Source: Chamaecrista fasciculata (lineage: Eukaryota > Streptophyta > Magnoliopsida > Fabales > Fabaceae). From it: DNA of 64,000 nt. The position numbers and the translations under genes were made by a program. Positions 47,094-58,001 of the stretch are shown here, one piece after another; the first letter of the stretch is position 1; every line of letters starts with the position of its first letter. The stretch covers positions 1-64,000 of the forward strand of contig QANZ01045732.1 in the NCBI GenBank assembly GCA_003254925.1, in the 5' to 3' direction. The notes below the pieces were generated by a model. The model was not told the DNA's origin and did not search any database. It worked only from the letters and a program-made list of their open reading frames with translations.

Positions 47094-47816
47094 CTTTACA
47101 TTATGCTATTGCTCAATCGCTCAAGACACATGTACTCTCCATATTAGTAGCGTCCATTTGTGGACAACCCATCATCTCCAATGTACACAAATAATGGCAC
47201 CAAGCCCTTGAAACACCTTGGTCGAGAGGCAACAGAAAGGCCCACCGCTCACACCCGATTGAGTTAAGGTACTATAAAATTAAACAAATTTCTACTTTCT
47301 AGACATATGCTATATGAACAAACATAGAGAGACATAAGTTTCAAATAACATTTGCAACATAAATTACCTATTCTAAGTTCTAGTATAATAAAAATCAACT
47401 CGATTCACTATATTTATCAAAATCATTAAGGAATTAAAAGTCCAGAAGAAGATAAGCTTTGTGTCTTTACAGTGTGCTATGGCTCAATTGTTCAAGACAC
47501 CCTCTCCATATTAGTAGTATCCATTTGTGAACAACCTGTCATCTCCAAGGTAGACAAATAATGGCGCAAAGCCCTTGAAACGCCTTGGTTGAGAGGCAAC
47601 AGAAAGACCCACACCCAATTGAATTAAGGTACTATAATATGAAACAAATTTCTACTTTCTAGTCATTTGCTATATGAACAAACATAGAGAGAGATAAGTT
47701 TCTAATAACATTTGCAACATAAATTACCTATTCTAAGTTCTAGTATAATAAAAATCAACTCATAACTCACTATACTTACCAAAATCATTAAGGAATTATA
47801 AGTCCAGAAGAAGATA
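47094..47816. repeat. Tandem duplication of an about 360-bp unit
   Basis: 47094-47455 and 47463-47816 share nearly the whole unit, including 'cttgaaac.ccttggt.gag' and 'acatttgcaacataaattac', at roughly 85-90% by eye. The unit is non-coding and the duplication is not recent. Confidence 0.8.
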
Positions 47817-49216
47817 ACTTTTGCTCGCACGTTAACTGTATGTCCATTTACATCTTCTGCTGTTTTCTTGCACGATGGTCCCTTTCTTGTTTTATACGTT
47901 GGTATTCGTAACACTTAATAACAACCTAAATAATATATCTGTATATCATAAACCTATTTCTCTGGGTTAGGGGCTGGATTGTCCATTTTTACTTCAACCT
48001 TTTCCCTAACTTCTGTCAGGCGCCAGAGGCGCTCGCCTTAGTGACTGAAAAAGCACCCATCGCTCAACCAAGGCAAGGGCCATAGTTGCCAAGGCCACAG
48101 AGGGTGTCTGAGGCCTTGACCTCAAATAGCACCTCATCTCAGCGCCTAACCTTTGACAACACTCATCATCTCAGACCATTATTTTCAAAATTGTACAGAA
48201 TGAACAGGTGATGCTAACAATAATTTTTTTATTGAAAAGCCCTGCACAAGTTTAGGTCACAAATCTATGTTAAAAATAAAAAGTTTAGGTCACAAATCTA
48301 GTGCCTAGAGTCTAGATCATATAATGTGCATGTATATGGCACTGAGTACTGAGTACTGACATTGATGAAAAGCTAACTGGTTTTCAAGCCTATGTGCCTA
48401 TGCCCCTAGCAACTGCTAACGACCAAACTCCACAAAGCTAAAAAAAAATTACATAACTAAGAATTGTTTTATTCTTGCCAAGGTCTGCAAATAGGTAACT
48501 GGATGAAGTCCAAGTATAAAAATAAAACGAAATCATCAGAAAGTCAATCTATTGATGATGCAATACTTGGAAGGGATTATTTTTCCAAACATAATTAGAG
48601 ACCAATATTGGAAACTGAAGATGGAGAGAGTAAATAGGACATCTCCCTTTTGTTATTACAATCTTTGATACCAAGACAAGCAAAACTCACTAGCCACTGA
48701 AAACAAATTGCAAAAGCTCGGAGCCACACTACCATTCATGATCTCCTGAAATATAAGAAGAAAACAACCTCATATTAACAGAATTCACAAACTAGTATGC
48801 ATGAAAAAAAAACACATATGTCTAGGATTTAACAAATGCAGCATGAAATGCAAAATTAAGGCATGAAGTGAAGCAGGTCTGGGCCACATTGACAAAATAA
48901 AGCTAAGATAATCAAGAGAGGCATAATTCCTAAAAATCAATCTCTTCAACCACAACTTCCCTAGAATTATTCTGTACTGCGTGCTCACCCAAAACAAAGG
49001 CAAAATCCAAAACAGTAGCAAAAAAATCTAGAACTAACCAATTCATGAAGAATTATACATTAGACCGGGCAGATCTATATAGTATATAGCTACCTAGGGT
49101 TAATATAACAGCTTTCGACAATCATAAACAAGAGATGGGCGCACTCAATTAATAAATCAAAAGAACCAAAAAGGCGTGAAAAAATACCTTGAGTCCGATG
49201 AATGTCGATGAACAGG
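47817..49216. other. Intergenic DNA and 3' side of the ATP synthase subunit gene
   Basis: A G+C-richer patch at 48017-48180 ('cgccagaggcgctcgcctta') looks like a TE scrap. A 20-bp filler duplication lies at 48248-48300. The 3' UTR of the 6 kDa subunit gene should lie just below 49217. No other gene seen. Confidence 0.45.
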
Positions 49217-49488
49217 TTACCTCTTGTGCTCCTGAACGAACTTCGAGTTTTTAGCATCTTCCTCTGCAATTACAAATCAGATTCATAACAAAATCACTCG
49301 CTTAAGGTGTAACTACGATTTGAGCCCTAATAATCGCCGAAAGGAACAGATCGAGGAGGCTATTTACCTGTAAGACCGGCAGTCATCTTGGTGATTAGGG
49401 TTCCGGTGACTGCGAAACCCACCAGAAACGGCCAGTTGCGACTCCATTCTCGCTTGAAGAAAATAGGCCATGGATCGAACTTCCTCAT
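49217..49488 (-). CDS. Mitochondrial ATP synthase 6 kDa subunit
   Basis: Two exons, 49488-49368 (121 nt) and 49263-49217 (47 nt), with GT-AG borders, encode 55 residues, the family's length. The protein begins MRKFDPWPIFFKREWSRNWP, continues through one hydrophobic stretch (PFLVGFAVTGTLITKMTAGL, about residues 20-39) and ends with the charged tail EEDAKNSKFVQEHKR. The Glu codon at the exon junction is split. From memory this corresponds to Arabidopsis At3g46430/At5g59613, a small plant F1Fo-ATP synthase subunit of the inner mitochondrial membrane. It has no separate presequence, as in the family. The gene is compact, with a 104-bp intron, and its promoter carries site II motifs. Confidence 0.93.
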
Positions 49489-49646
49489 TTCTCACTGATG
49501 CTAACCTTGTTACGCCTCGCTTTTTCTTCTTCTTCTGCCTCACAGCAACGAAATTCGTAGATTTTGCGAATTTTGCTTCTGTGAGGTCGCTATATGCTCC
49601 ATTTCCAAACCATCGTCGCAAATTTCGCAATGGACTTACGTACAAA

Positions 49647-49702
49647 TGGGCTTTTCTTGGGCCTACCATAATGGGCTTTATCCAGTATCAACTATAAGCC
49701 CA
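49647..49702 (-). promoter_or_regulatory. Cluster of four site II motifs upstream of the ATP synthase subunit gene
   Basis: TGGGCT at 49647-49652, TGGGCC at 49658-49663, TGGGCT at 49672-49677 and AGCCCA at 49697-49702 lie 160-215 bp upstream of the start codon. TGGGCY (site II) elements are TCP-bound motifs typical of plant genes for mitochondrial and ribosomal proteins. Confidence 0.65.
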
Positions 49703-49844
49703 GTAAAAATTACCTGGACTCGCAACAAAACTATATATAATTTACTTGGCCCTTAAAACATAAACCAAATCTCTGTTTATTTATATAATAACTTTATGTA
49801 AGGAAAAATTGTTAAGGATATTTTTTTTTTGTCGATTTATTGCT

Positions 49845-50190
49845 ATGAGGTATGGACACTTCATTTTGATGGCGTGTCACTGTATTGGACATGTGTTCAT
49901 GTCTGACACCTGTAAGACATCCACACGACACATATTCATAAATTTTAAAATATAAAATCAATTTATGTGACTTTAATATAACAAACAAAAGAAAATAATG
50001 ACATATATAACATATATTAAGAATAAATAATGTAATTTTTAAAGTTTTCATCCAAATTAATTAATTTTTAATTATTAATATATATAAATATATGCTGTGT
50101 CGTGTCATACAATTTTAAGAACTTGACGTGTCACTGTGTCCGTGTCTGTGTCGTGTCCCGTATTCGTGTCAGTATTCATGCTTTATAGAT
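49845..50190. mobile_element. Non-autonomous TIR element, GTGTC-rich
   Basis: The interior has many 'gtgtc' and 'gacac' phrases near both ends (49855-49930 and 50095-50180). The left side reads TATGGACACTTC and the complement of the right side reads AAGCATGAATACTGACACG. It is about 340 bp and non-coding. The exact borders and the target duplication are unclear. Confidence 0.4.
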
Positions 50191-50389
50191 TTATTCAATA
50201 AAAATATCATAAATAATTTCTTTCATTCCAATTAATTATGAGGTCTTTACAGTTTTTATGATTATTTGAAAACTTACTTTCAAATATATTTAACCTCTAC
50301 AGTTCATTTTATTATTTATATATTTTAAAAAATACATATTCTCATATTGGTCCTATATCTGAGCCATATTATATTTTGGTTATAAATTT

Positions 50390-50570
50390 TTTCTCAACTT
50401 GATAAAAAAAAAAGACTCGTTCTGAGCAATACTTAATTCTAAACTCGTCGCATTCGGACTTGGAACGAGATAAATATGATCACATTCAATAGTTTGAAAT
50501 CAAAATGAAATTAAATGACAACATTTATGACCGATATGAAATTTTTGAAACATTTAGAACCAGATTAAAC
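50390..50570. repeat. Family D repeat copy
   Basis: Contains 'aaactcgtcgcattcggact', 'gaacgagataaatatgatca' and 'aaattaaatgacaacattta'. The last phrase is shared almost base for base with 53870-53893. Confidence 0.5.
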
Positions 50571-50583
50571 CTAAGGATATATA

Positions 50584-51110
50584 TTTAGAACCACTTTGTT
50601 TGCGTTTTTTATAAAATTTGTTTTGATTATAATCGTACTCTGATTATAATCAAAGTTGATTATTTTTGTAGTGGTGTTTGGATGATTGTTGATTATTTGG
50701 TGTGAAATTATTAAAATGGGTATGTAATGATTGTGGTAGGTGGATAAAAAGTAAGGAAATTGATAAATTGTATAGGGGTATAAATGGAAGAAAAAGTTAG
50801 AAAAAGTAAGGTGTGATTTTATTATAATCAAAATGTGTTTGGATATGATTGTTGCTTAAAAAAAAAATCAAATATGTTACTGTTTGCCTTGAAAAGCGTG
50901 AAATCTTGATTATTTTCATGTGCAAGTGGGGTGGTGATTATTTAATTTGGTGCACCGAATGAATTTTGGCCTATGTAATGGCGCACCAAAAGGACTAAAA
51001 TGTACAATTTTTGCCCGACATTCGGTGCACCAGCGAAGAAAATGGTGCACCGTTTCGCAGCAGATGAGAGAGAAAGTTTAAGCGCACACGCACCCGAAAT
51101 TTTTATCCAA
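50584..51110. mobile_element. PIF/Harbinger left-end fragment
   Basis: Closely similar to 24590-25080 of the 14-kb PIF element, from TTTGCGTTTTTTATAAAATT through 'ggtgtttggatgattgttga' to 'gcagatgagagaga'. No matching right end is found nearby, so it is a truncated relative or a rearranged derivative. Confidence 0.8.
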
Positions 51111-52000
51111 TTTCGCGTAAATCTCTCAATTTGGCGCACCGTTTCACCAAATGGCATACCACTCCTTCTCCCCCATCTTCGCTTTCTCTGCAACTCCTTC
51201 TCTCTCGCTCTTTTCAATTTGGCGCACCATTTCAATTTGGCATACCACTCCTTCTCTCCGTCGTTGCTCTCTCTCTCTCTCTCCACAGTATTCGATTTCA
51301 CATTTTCCGGCATCAAATCTCCCGGAAACTTGACGCAATCTGGATATTAATCAATTTCGCATAAACCTCAACTTAGTGCTTCTTCTCTTTGAATCGGATA
51401 TTAATCAAAATCTTCGTAGATGGTATCGATTTCTGACCGCGATTAATATGAAATTTTTTGATCTGTCCAGGATCGGTGAAGAAAACGTGCCGATTCATTC
51501 TGTGAGGGACTTTTGTGTTAAACGACAAGAGTTTTTAGCTTGTTCTTGTTTGATTTTCTTTGAATAGTGAGAGAGAAGTTCTTCAGTTTCTATTGTTCAA
51601 TGTACATTTTCAGATTCTGTAGAATCGATAATAGCTGATACGAAATGGTAGAGTTTAGTGTAATTGCTAATTCGTAAATCAGAGAAAGAGAAACGAAATG
51701 AACTAGTTTTCTTCCGAGAATTTTTTCAGCCATGGCTGATGAAGATCCAGCCTCTATGGAGAGAGAGACGATAGAGAGGGGTGAGAGAGAAGGAAGACAA
51801 CAATGGCTAAAATATCAATTTTACTCCTAAACAATGGCTAAAATATCAATTTTACTTCTAGAGTTAACCAAAAGAAAAGAGGATAATTACATGAGTTTCA
51901 AACTTGAATTTGTATTAATAAATAATTTAATCCGCTTTCTAGTTTTATCTTTTCTCCTACCTTCAGAAGAATAAAGCATCGGCATTTACACTCTCATTAT
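51111..52000. other. Sequence beyond the PIF fragment
   Basis: Contains repeats of 'ttggcgcacc' and 'ggcataccac' near 51130-51250 and a CT-rich run at 51260-51290. A 27-bp filler duplication lies at 51799-51856. The short frames lack family features. Confidence 0.4.
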
Positions 52001-53412
52001 AATTTTCTGAAAGGTAACTATCTCGGTTTCATATATGATATATAAATTTCTATAGAATCTGTGAAAAAAACTTTTCTTCATAAAAAAGAAAAGACTTACT
52101 ATCTTTGGGATCTGATACTACACCGCTGCTCAAAACCTTAGGGGATCAACTCTATTACATAAGTGGATTCCTAACTTTTCTATCATGATATAAATAAGCA
52201 GTTTTTATTGTATTGGCCCAAAACCTCGCTAATTGATCTTTACGGTGCTTCCTCTATCAATTAGATCTTTTATCCATAGAAAAAAAGTATTTAGGCATAT
52301 CTATTTCTTCATATTTCAACTTCTATGAAGTTTCTTTTTTTGCTACAGCTGATAAAAATCGTAGTTTTGGACGATATATATGTAGAAAGNGGTCCTGAAT
52401 AGCTTCTTTCAAAAGGGCTTCTGCTTCTTGAGTGAATATCTTGGTAGAAGATATGATTTCTTGGAATTGAGGTTGATTCGTTTTTAAGTAAGCACGTAAC
52501 TCAACAAGAAATTTCCTCACCTGTCCAATTTCTGATGAATCAAGATAATCATTTGTTCCGGTATAAATAGTTATGATTTGTTCTTCCACAGTGAGAGGGG
52601 CTGATTGGGATTGTTTGAGCAACTCGCACAATCGTTGACCTCGTGCCAATTGATTTTGAGTAGCTTTATTGAGATCATAAGCGAATTGTGCAAAAACTTC
52701 TAATTCGGCGAATTGCGCCAATTCTAATCTTAATTTACCAGCTACTTGTTTGATGGCTTTAATTTGAGCCGCAAATCCAACTCTGGAGACGGAAATACCC
52801 ACATTAATCGCAGGTCTAATTCCAGCATTGAATTTATTGGTGGATAAGAATATTTGGCCATCTGTAATGGAAATTACATTACTAGGAATATAAGCTAAAA
52901 CATCTCCCGATTGGGTCTCAACTATTGGTAAATTGGTCATACTTCTTTCACCTAACTGAGAACTTGATTTAGCTGCTCTTTCCAAAAGGCGTGAATGCAA
53001 ATAAAAAACATCTCCCGGATAAGCTTCGCGACCAGTCGGTCTTCGTAATAGAAGAGACATTTGGCGATAAGCTTGTGCTTGTTTGAAGGGATTGTCATAA
53101 ATGATTAAAGTTTTTCGTTCACGGTACATAAAATATTCTGCTACTACTACAATAGTGTATTCCATTGCTCCCCTTTCTTGTAAAGTAGTCACCACTTGAG
53201 CCACAGAAGATGCTTTTTGACCAATAGCTACATAAACACATATTACATTTTGTCCTTGTTGATTGAGAATTGTATCTGTGGCTACTGTTGTTTTACCGAT
53301 TTGTCTGTCCCCAATAATTAATTCTCACTGACCACGCCCTATAGGGATCATCGAATCAATAGCAATAAGTCCTGTTTGAAGAGTCTCATATACGGAACGT
53401 CTCGAAGCTCAA
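52000..53412 (-). pseudogene. atpA: Nuclear copy of chloroplast atpA (NUPT)
   Basis: The minus strand from about 53412 encodes part of the CF1 ATP synthase alpha subunit: IDSMIPIGRGQ, a Walker-like [14 protein letters not shown], then [32 protein letters not shown] and [20 protein letters not shown], to the C-terminal region near 52323. The N-terminal third is absent. An internal stop lies near 53329 (GRGQ-stop-ELI), about 20 residues are missing after EYTIVV, and an N sits at 52390. Sequence from about 52000 to 52322 looks like the plastid spacer downstream of atpA. Many substitutions relative to the remembered plastid protein look like C-to-T or G-to-A changes. This is a decayed organelle insert, not a working gene. 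Confidence 0.9.
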
Positions 53413-55355
53413 TGAACTTTCAGGGACCAAATTGTTTGTTTACTAAAAAAAAACTAGGCAACTAGCAAATAATGCATGGTGGCGAAGAACTAAGTAAACC
53501 AAATCTCTGTTTATACCATAAATTTTTGTAAAGAAAAATAGTTAGGGATATTTTTTATCGTCAATTTATCCAATAGAAATATCATAAATAAATTCTTTCA
53601 TTCCAATTAATTATGAGGTCTTTATTTGAAAACTTACTTTCAAATATATTTAATCTCTACGGTTCATTTTATTATTTATATATTTTTAAAACATACATAT
53701 TCTCAAATTGGTCCTATATCTGAGTCATATTTTTCTTTCGTCATACATTTTTTTTCCAACTGAATAATAAAAAAAAATGACTCATTAGAAGTAATATTTA
53801 GTTTTGAACTCGTTACATTTAGACTTGAAACGAGAGAGATGTGACCATATTCAGTAATTTGGGACCAAAAGGAAATTAAATGACAACATTTATGACCAAC
53901 ATAAAATTTTTGAAACATTTAGGACCAGAATAAACTTTAAGATATACATTTAGGACCAATTTGAACATTCAACATTTATAATATATAGGCCAAAGATTAA
54001 ACTTAAGGATACTGATTTAGGACCAGAATAAACTTAAGGATGCTCATTTAGGTTACTGCTAAATGTTTGTAGTAGAATGGAAATATTCCATAAAATAAAG
54101 ACTATAATTTGTGTAATTATTGAAAATAATCATTACTTATGCATTTAGGAAAATCATTTTCCTATATTTACGCTGACATAAATAAACTAAAATAAAGTTA
54201 GTTTTTTCACCAATATATTTCTGAATCTTGATAATAAATGTATTATTAATTGATTAACTAACTTTATTTCAAAGTTAAAAAAGGAAAGATTTCTTGCCAT
54301 GACCCATCTTCATGGGTTAATTCATTTTTCAATTGTCCACTTCATTACAGGGATGATGGTCGTATAGTATGGGTAGGGTGTTATGATACCCGGATTTAGA
54401 CCTGTATGTGAGCGAGGATCAAAATCAATCCTCATACTTATACTCGCTGAGTAGTTTAATCCTCATACTTGGATCCACACCCAAAATTTTTTTAAAATAA
54501 ACTAATCTTGTTAATATAAAATTTATATTTATCTAACTTTTTACATCTATAACTACTAAAAATAAAAAATATGAATGTATTAATAAAATATTTCAATATT
54601 TATAAAAATTTTAATATTTTTTCAATAAAAAGTGTTAAAATATTATATATTTTTTATATAAAAATATATTTATTATTACTAATGAGTATATGGGTAGGGT
54701 ACCACCATATCCGGATTCAGACCCATTAAGGATGGGTCCGGGTCCAGACCTATACCCATAAGGTAAATTTTAGTGTCTTTATTTGGTATGAGTATTTTGA
54801 TCCTCCCTAATTATGAATTCGGCCCCGGTGGGAAAAATAATATAAGAATTTCCATAAATAAATTAAAATCAAGTTAGTTTTTACTAAAGTCGCTGAATCA
54901 CTTTCAACTTTCAAGGATCAATTTTTTAATGCCTAAGGACACAGCAAGTTTTATACTTTCAACAATAATTGTCTAGTAAGTTTAATTTGTTATTTTGGAT
55001 CAAATGTCTTGTCATATTTTCTGTATGGNATTATGAAGAATATTTAAAAAAATCATTAAATCATTGACCACAAATATATATATAGAAAGGCAGAGGCATA
55101 AATATTTTTCAAATCAATACTGAAAACAAAATCTCGAAAAAAAAATTTCTATAATTAAGTATGGTTTTGTCATCATTTCTTGATTCTTATTGATACACTA
55201 CGTCTCTCTATATAATATATATTTATTAATAAAGAATAAATTAAATATATTTATAAATAATTAAATGTATAATTTTGGAATATTTTAATAGTCTACCCCC
55301 AAAATCATGCGATATATCATGCTAATATTTTAATATAGTTTTAAAGTAGTGAGAC

Positions 55356-55403
<48 letters not shown>

Positions 55404-55771
55404 TTTATCTTAGTATAAAAAATAAAGAAAAATAATAAATTATTTAAAAAAACTAAATGATTTGTTATATTTTTTAAAAAAAAATTAATGAAAATCAATT
55501 TATTATTTTAAACTAAAAAAATAACATTTGTATAGACGCTGGCAATATATATATATACAAGAATCAAGAATGGGTAGAACTTGAACAGTCTTTCTCCTTG
55601 TCCGTTTGACCAAACCCAAAATTGTACCGTTATATATGTAATTGTTTCCAGTCTATATAAAAATGTAGTTCACAATTTTTCTGCGTCCAATATTGTATTT
55701 GTATATTGTCTTTCGAATTCGGAAGGAAATCAAGCGTCCAAGAATTCTCTTTTCCTTTGGTAAGGAAATCA
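53413..55771. other. AT-rich intergenic DNA with family D repeat and microsatellite
   Basis: Family D motifs lie at 53680-54060. A TE-like stretch with 'gggtagggt', 'acccgg' and 'ggatttagacc' phrases spans about 54357-54800 without clear ends. An N is at 55029. A (TTA)n run covers about 55357-55402. No gene seen before the start codon at 55772. Confidence 0.55.
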
Positions 55772-57160
55772 ATGGAGGATTTGAGTTCCATGTTCCATGT
55801 TGATGAAGAGGTAGGTTATTTAATAATTCTTCAATTCTTCATTGATATACTTATGCAAATTTAGTCATTAGGAGTTTCTTTAATCTTTCATGTTTCTTTT
55901 TAGTGTATTATTTTGCATGGGTCGAAATTTTTCTAGTTACTTCTCTTCTTCTTCTTCAATGAGATCTATGAAAAATTAATTTATTATTTTAAACTTGAGA
56001 AATTAGGGATCAGAAAACGATTTGACCGCTAAGAGATATTCTTGAAAACAATATGTTTGTAAGAAAAAAAATTAGGGATCGGACAAAAGTTTTTCTAATA
56101 CTCACGGATTGAATCATTATTTTAAGAGAACTTTAAGGACTAGAAAGTAGGTTCTCTCCATATTTTATTAATCTCTTTCTTAGTGACCACTGACCACTAT
56201 TGTGCATGCTTTTCTTGATATGGAATTTCTTTTCTTTACTTCTCTTTTTATTTCTTCTTATAGAATTTTTGAACTTGAGAAATTAGGGATCATAAAACAA
56301 AATCTGATAAGGGATAGTTATTAGGGTTCGGAAAAATGTTTTGCTAATATTCAAGGATTAAATCGTAATTTTTAGAGAAATTTAAGGACTAGAAAGTAGA
56401 TTTTATCCGTTTCTAGGTAAACGCTTGGTTCCTATTACTTGTATCTCAAGACTCTGTTTTTTTTCTGATTTTGCAGACCGTTGAGTCATTGAAGATTAAA
56501 CTTCTTCACGCACAGCTTAAACTCAAAAGCGCCAATGATCTCACTACACAATTGCTGAATCTAGTTCATCAAATTTCAGAAGACAGAGACAGATTCAAAA
56601 CTCAGTTTCAAGCTCTTCAAAATCAGACAACAATGTCATCCTCGTCTCTGATGAATTATAACACAGAAAGCTTCTCCTTTCAAAACAACAACAACACATT
56701 AAGTACTACTACCAATCTCTCTCCATTTCTGGAATCTGCCACGTCATCCTCGGACTTTTCGATTAACAACAACATTGACAATCTGGGATTTTTCAACGAA
56801 CAACATCAACAACCACTTTCTTGGAATTTTTCTCAATTTCAACAACAAAAAGACCCTTTGGATTTGGTTTTTCAAAACCTTGTGAGAGGGAAGGTTTTGC
56901 CTGAGAAAGGGAAGCTTGTAGAATCTGTTAAGAAAGCTGGTCCCTTGCTTCAAACACTTCTCTTCACGGGACCATTGCCCACGTGGCGTGTCCCGCCGCC
57001 GCCACATCAGCAAATCCAAGATGACGTGGCTGTTCCTGATTTTAGTAGTTTTGGTTTTGGGGTTCCCAATTCTTCTATGGTGGGATTTGGAGGCAACCAG
57101 TTCAACTATCAAGAGAATGATCAAGTCACTACTTTAGGCAAGAGACAAAGGATTTATTAA
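55772..57160 (+). CDS. Uncharacterised plant-specific protein with N-terminal coiled coil
   Basis: Two exons, 55772-55810 and 56477-57160 (acceptor TTTTGCAG, phase 0), give 240 residues. It begins MEDLSSMFHVDEE, followed by a leucine-rich amphipathic stretch (about 14-60, TVESLKIKLLHAQLKLKSAN) likely to form a coiled coil. The middle is Asn/Ser/Gln-rich and probably disordered. Residues 139-189 form a compact block with LPEKGKLVES, KKAGPLLQTLLFTGPLPTW and a Pro run, which I recall from other plant proteins of unknown function. The tail ends GKRQRIY, a possible nuclear signal. No enzyme motif or DNA-binding domain is visible. The layout resembles a regulatory or adaptor protein, but that is inference. 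Confidence 0.8.
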
Positions 57161-58001
57161 TCTTTATGACATTTTTCTTTCCTTTTTCCCCATCCCTGAA
57201 AATCCCATTTTTTTTTTTATTTTATCTTATAAATAGGAGTGGTTTATCGTTGAGTCAATGATTTATAGGAAGGACTAACCACTGAAGTTCAGATTTTTGT
57301 GTTCTCCTTCTTCTACTGAAGAATTTGTTTTTGAAGGCAAACTTTATATATGATGATAGTTGATTTTTGTTTTAAATTTTACAGATTTAAGATTATCAGT
57401 GTTATTCCATATATGGTACTTCTTAGTTGGAGTAAGAATTGATTATTGTAGATTGTAGATGTAATAATACAGAGATTGCCAGAGGGACAATCCTCATATA
57501 AATGGAAAATATGTTTTCCTATTTTCTTTTTTTATTTTAGTAAACACTCCACTATGTTAATAATATAAATCTTAGCAATCTTCTGAAATCCCAATGGGTT
57601 TCTTTATTGTTTTCTCCAATCCAAACCAATGATGGAAGCTGCCAATTTTCCGCAAGTAAACAAATCATTATATTGTTTATACTTATACTTTGTAGAAAAC
57701 TTATCATTTATCCTTGAAATTATGTTTTTTGGTTTTTGATTTTTATACCAGTATTGACTATTTAGTTTATGTGAAACTAATCATTGTTATAATTAGTGTT
57801 TATAAAAAATTCAAATACAAAAAAACATTTTCAACATTGGAGAACTAGATTGTTAATATTAAAAAACAGGTTTTCTCTATATTTTGACATAGGAATAATC
57901 GCAAGCGAGGCTTGTCCTTGTCTGTTCACTCTTCGTTTTGAACGTATGTCCTCTTTGTCTTCACCATATACAAATAACCTCAAATTTTCACTTTCTTCAC
58001 A
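57161..58001. other. Intergenic DNA between two plus-strand genes
   Basis: 3' UTR of the upstream gene followed by AT-rich DNA and the leader of the RING gene. No element ends seen. Confidence 0.5.

Noticed and set aside
49364-49669. 101-codon minus-strand frame beside the ATP synthase subunit
   Set aside because: It is in another frame of the real first exon and its promoter. The composition is arbitrary and there is no homology.
52323-53204. 293-codon frame as a functional ATP synthase alpha gene
   Set aside because: It lacks the N-terminal third, has an upstream in-frame stop, a missing internal segment and an N, and is embedded in nuclear repeat-rich DNA. It is a plastid-derived fossil.
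56744-57124. 126-codon minus-strand frame
   Set aside because: It is the antisense shadow of the plus-strand gene at 55772-57160, which has the better composition and splice structure.
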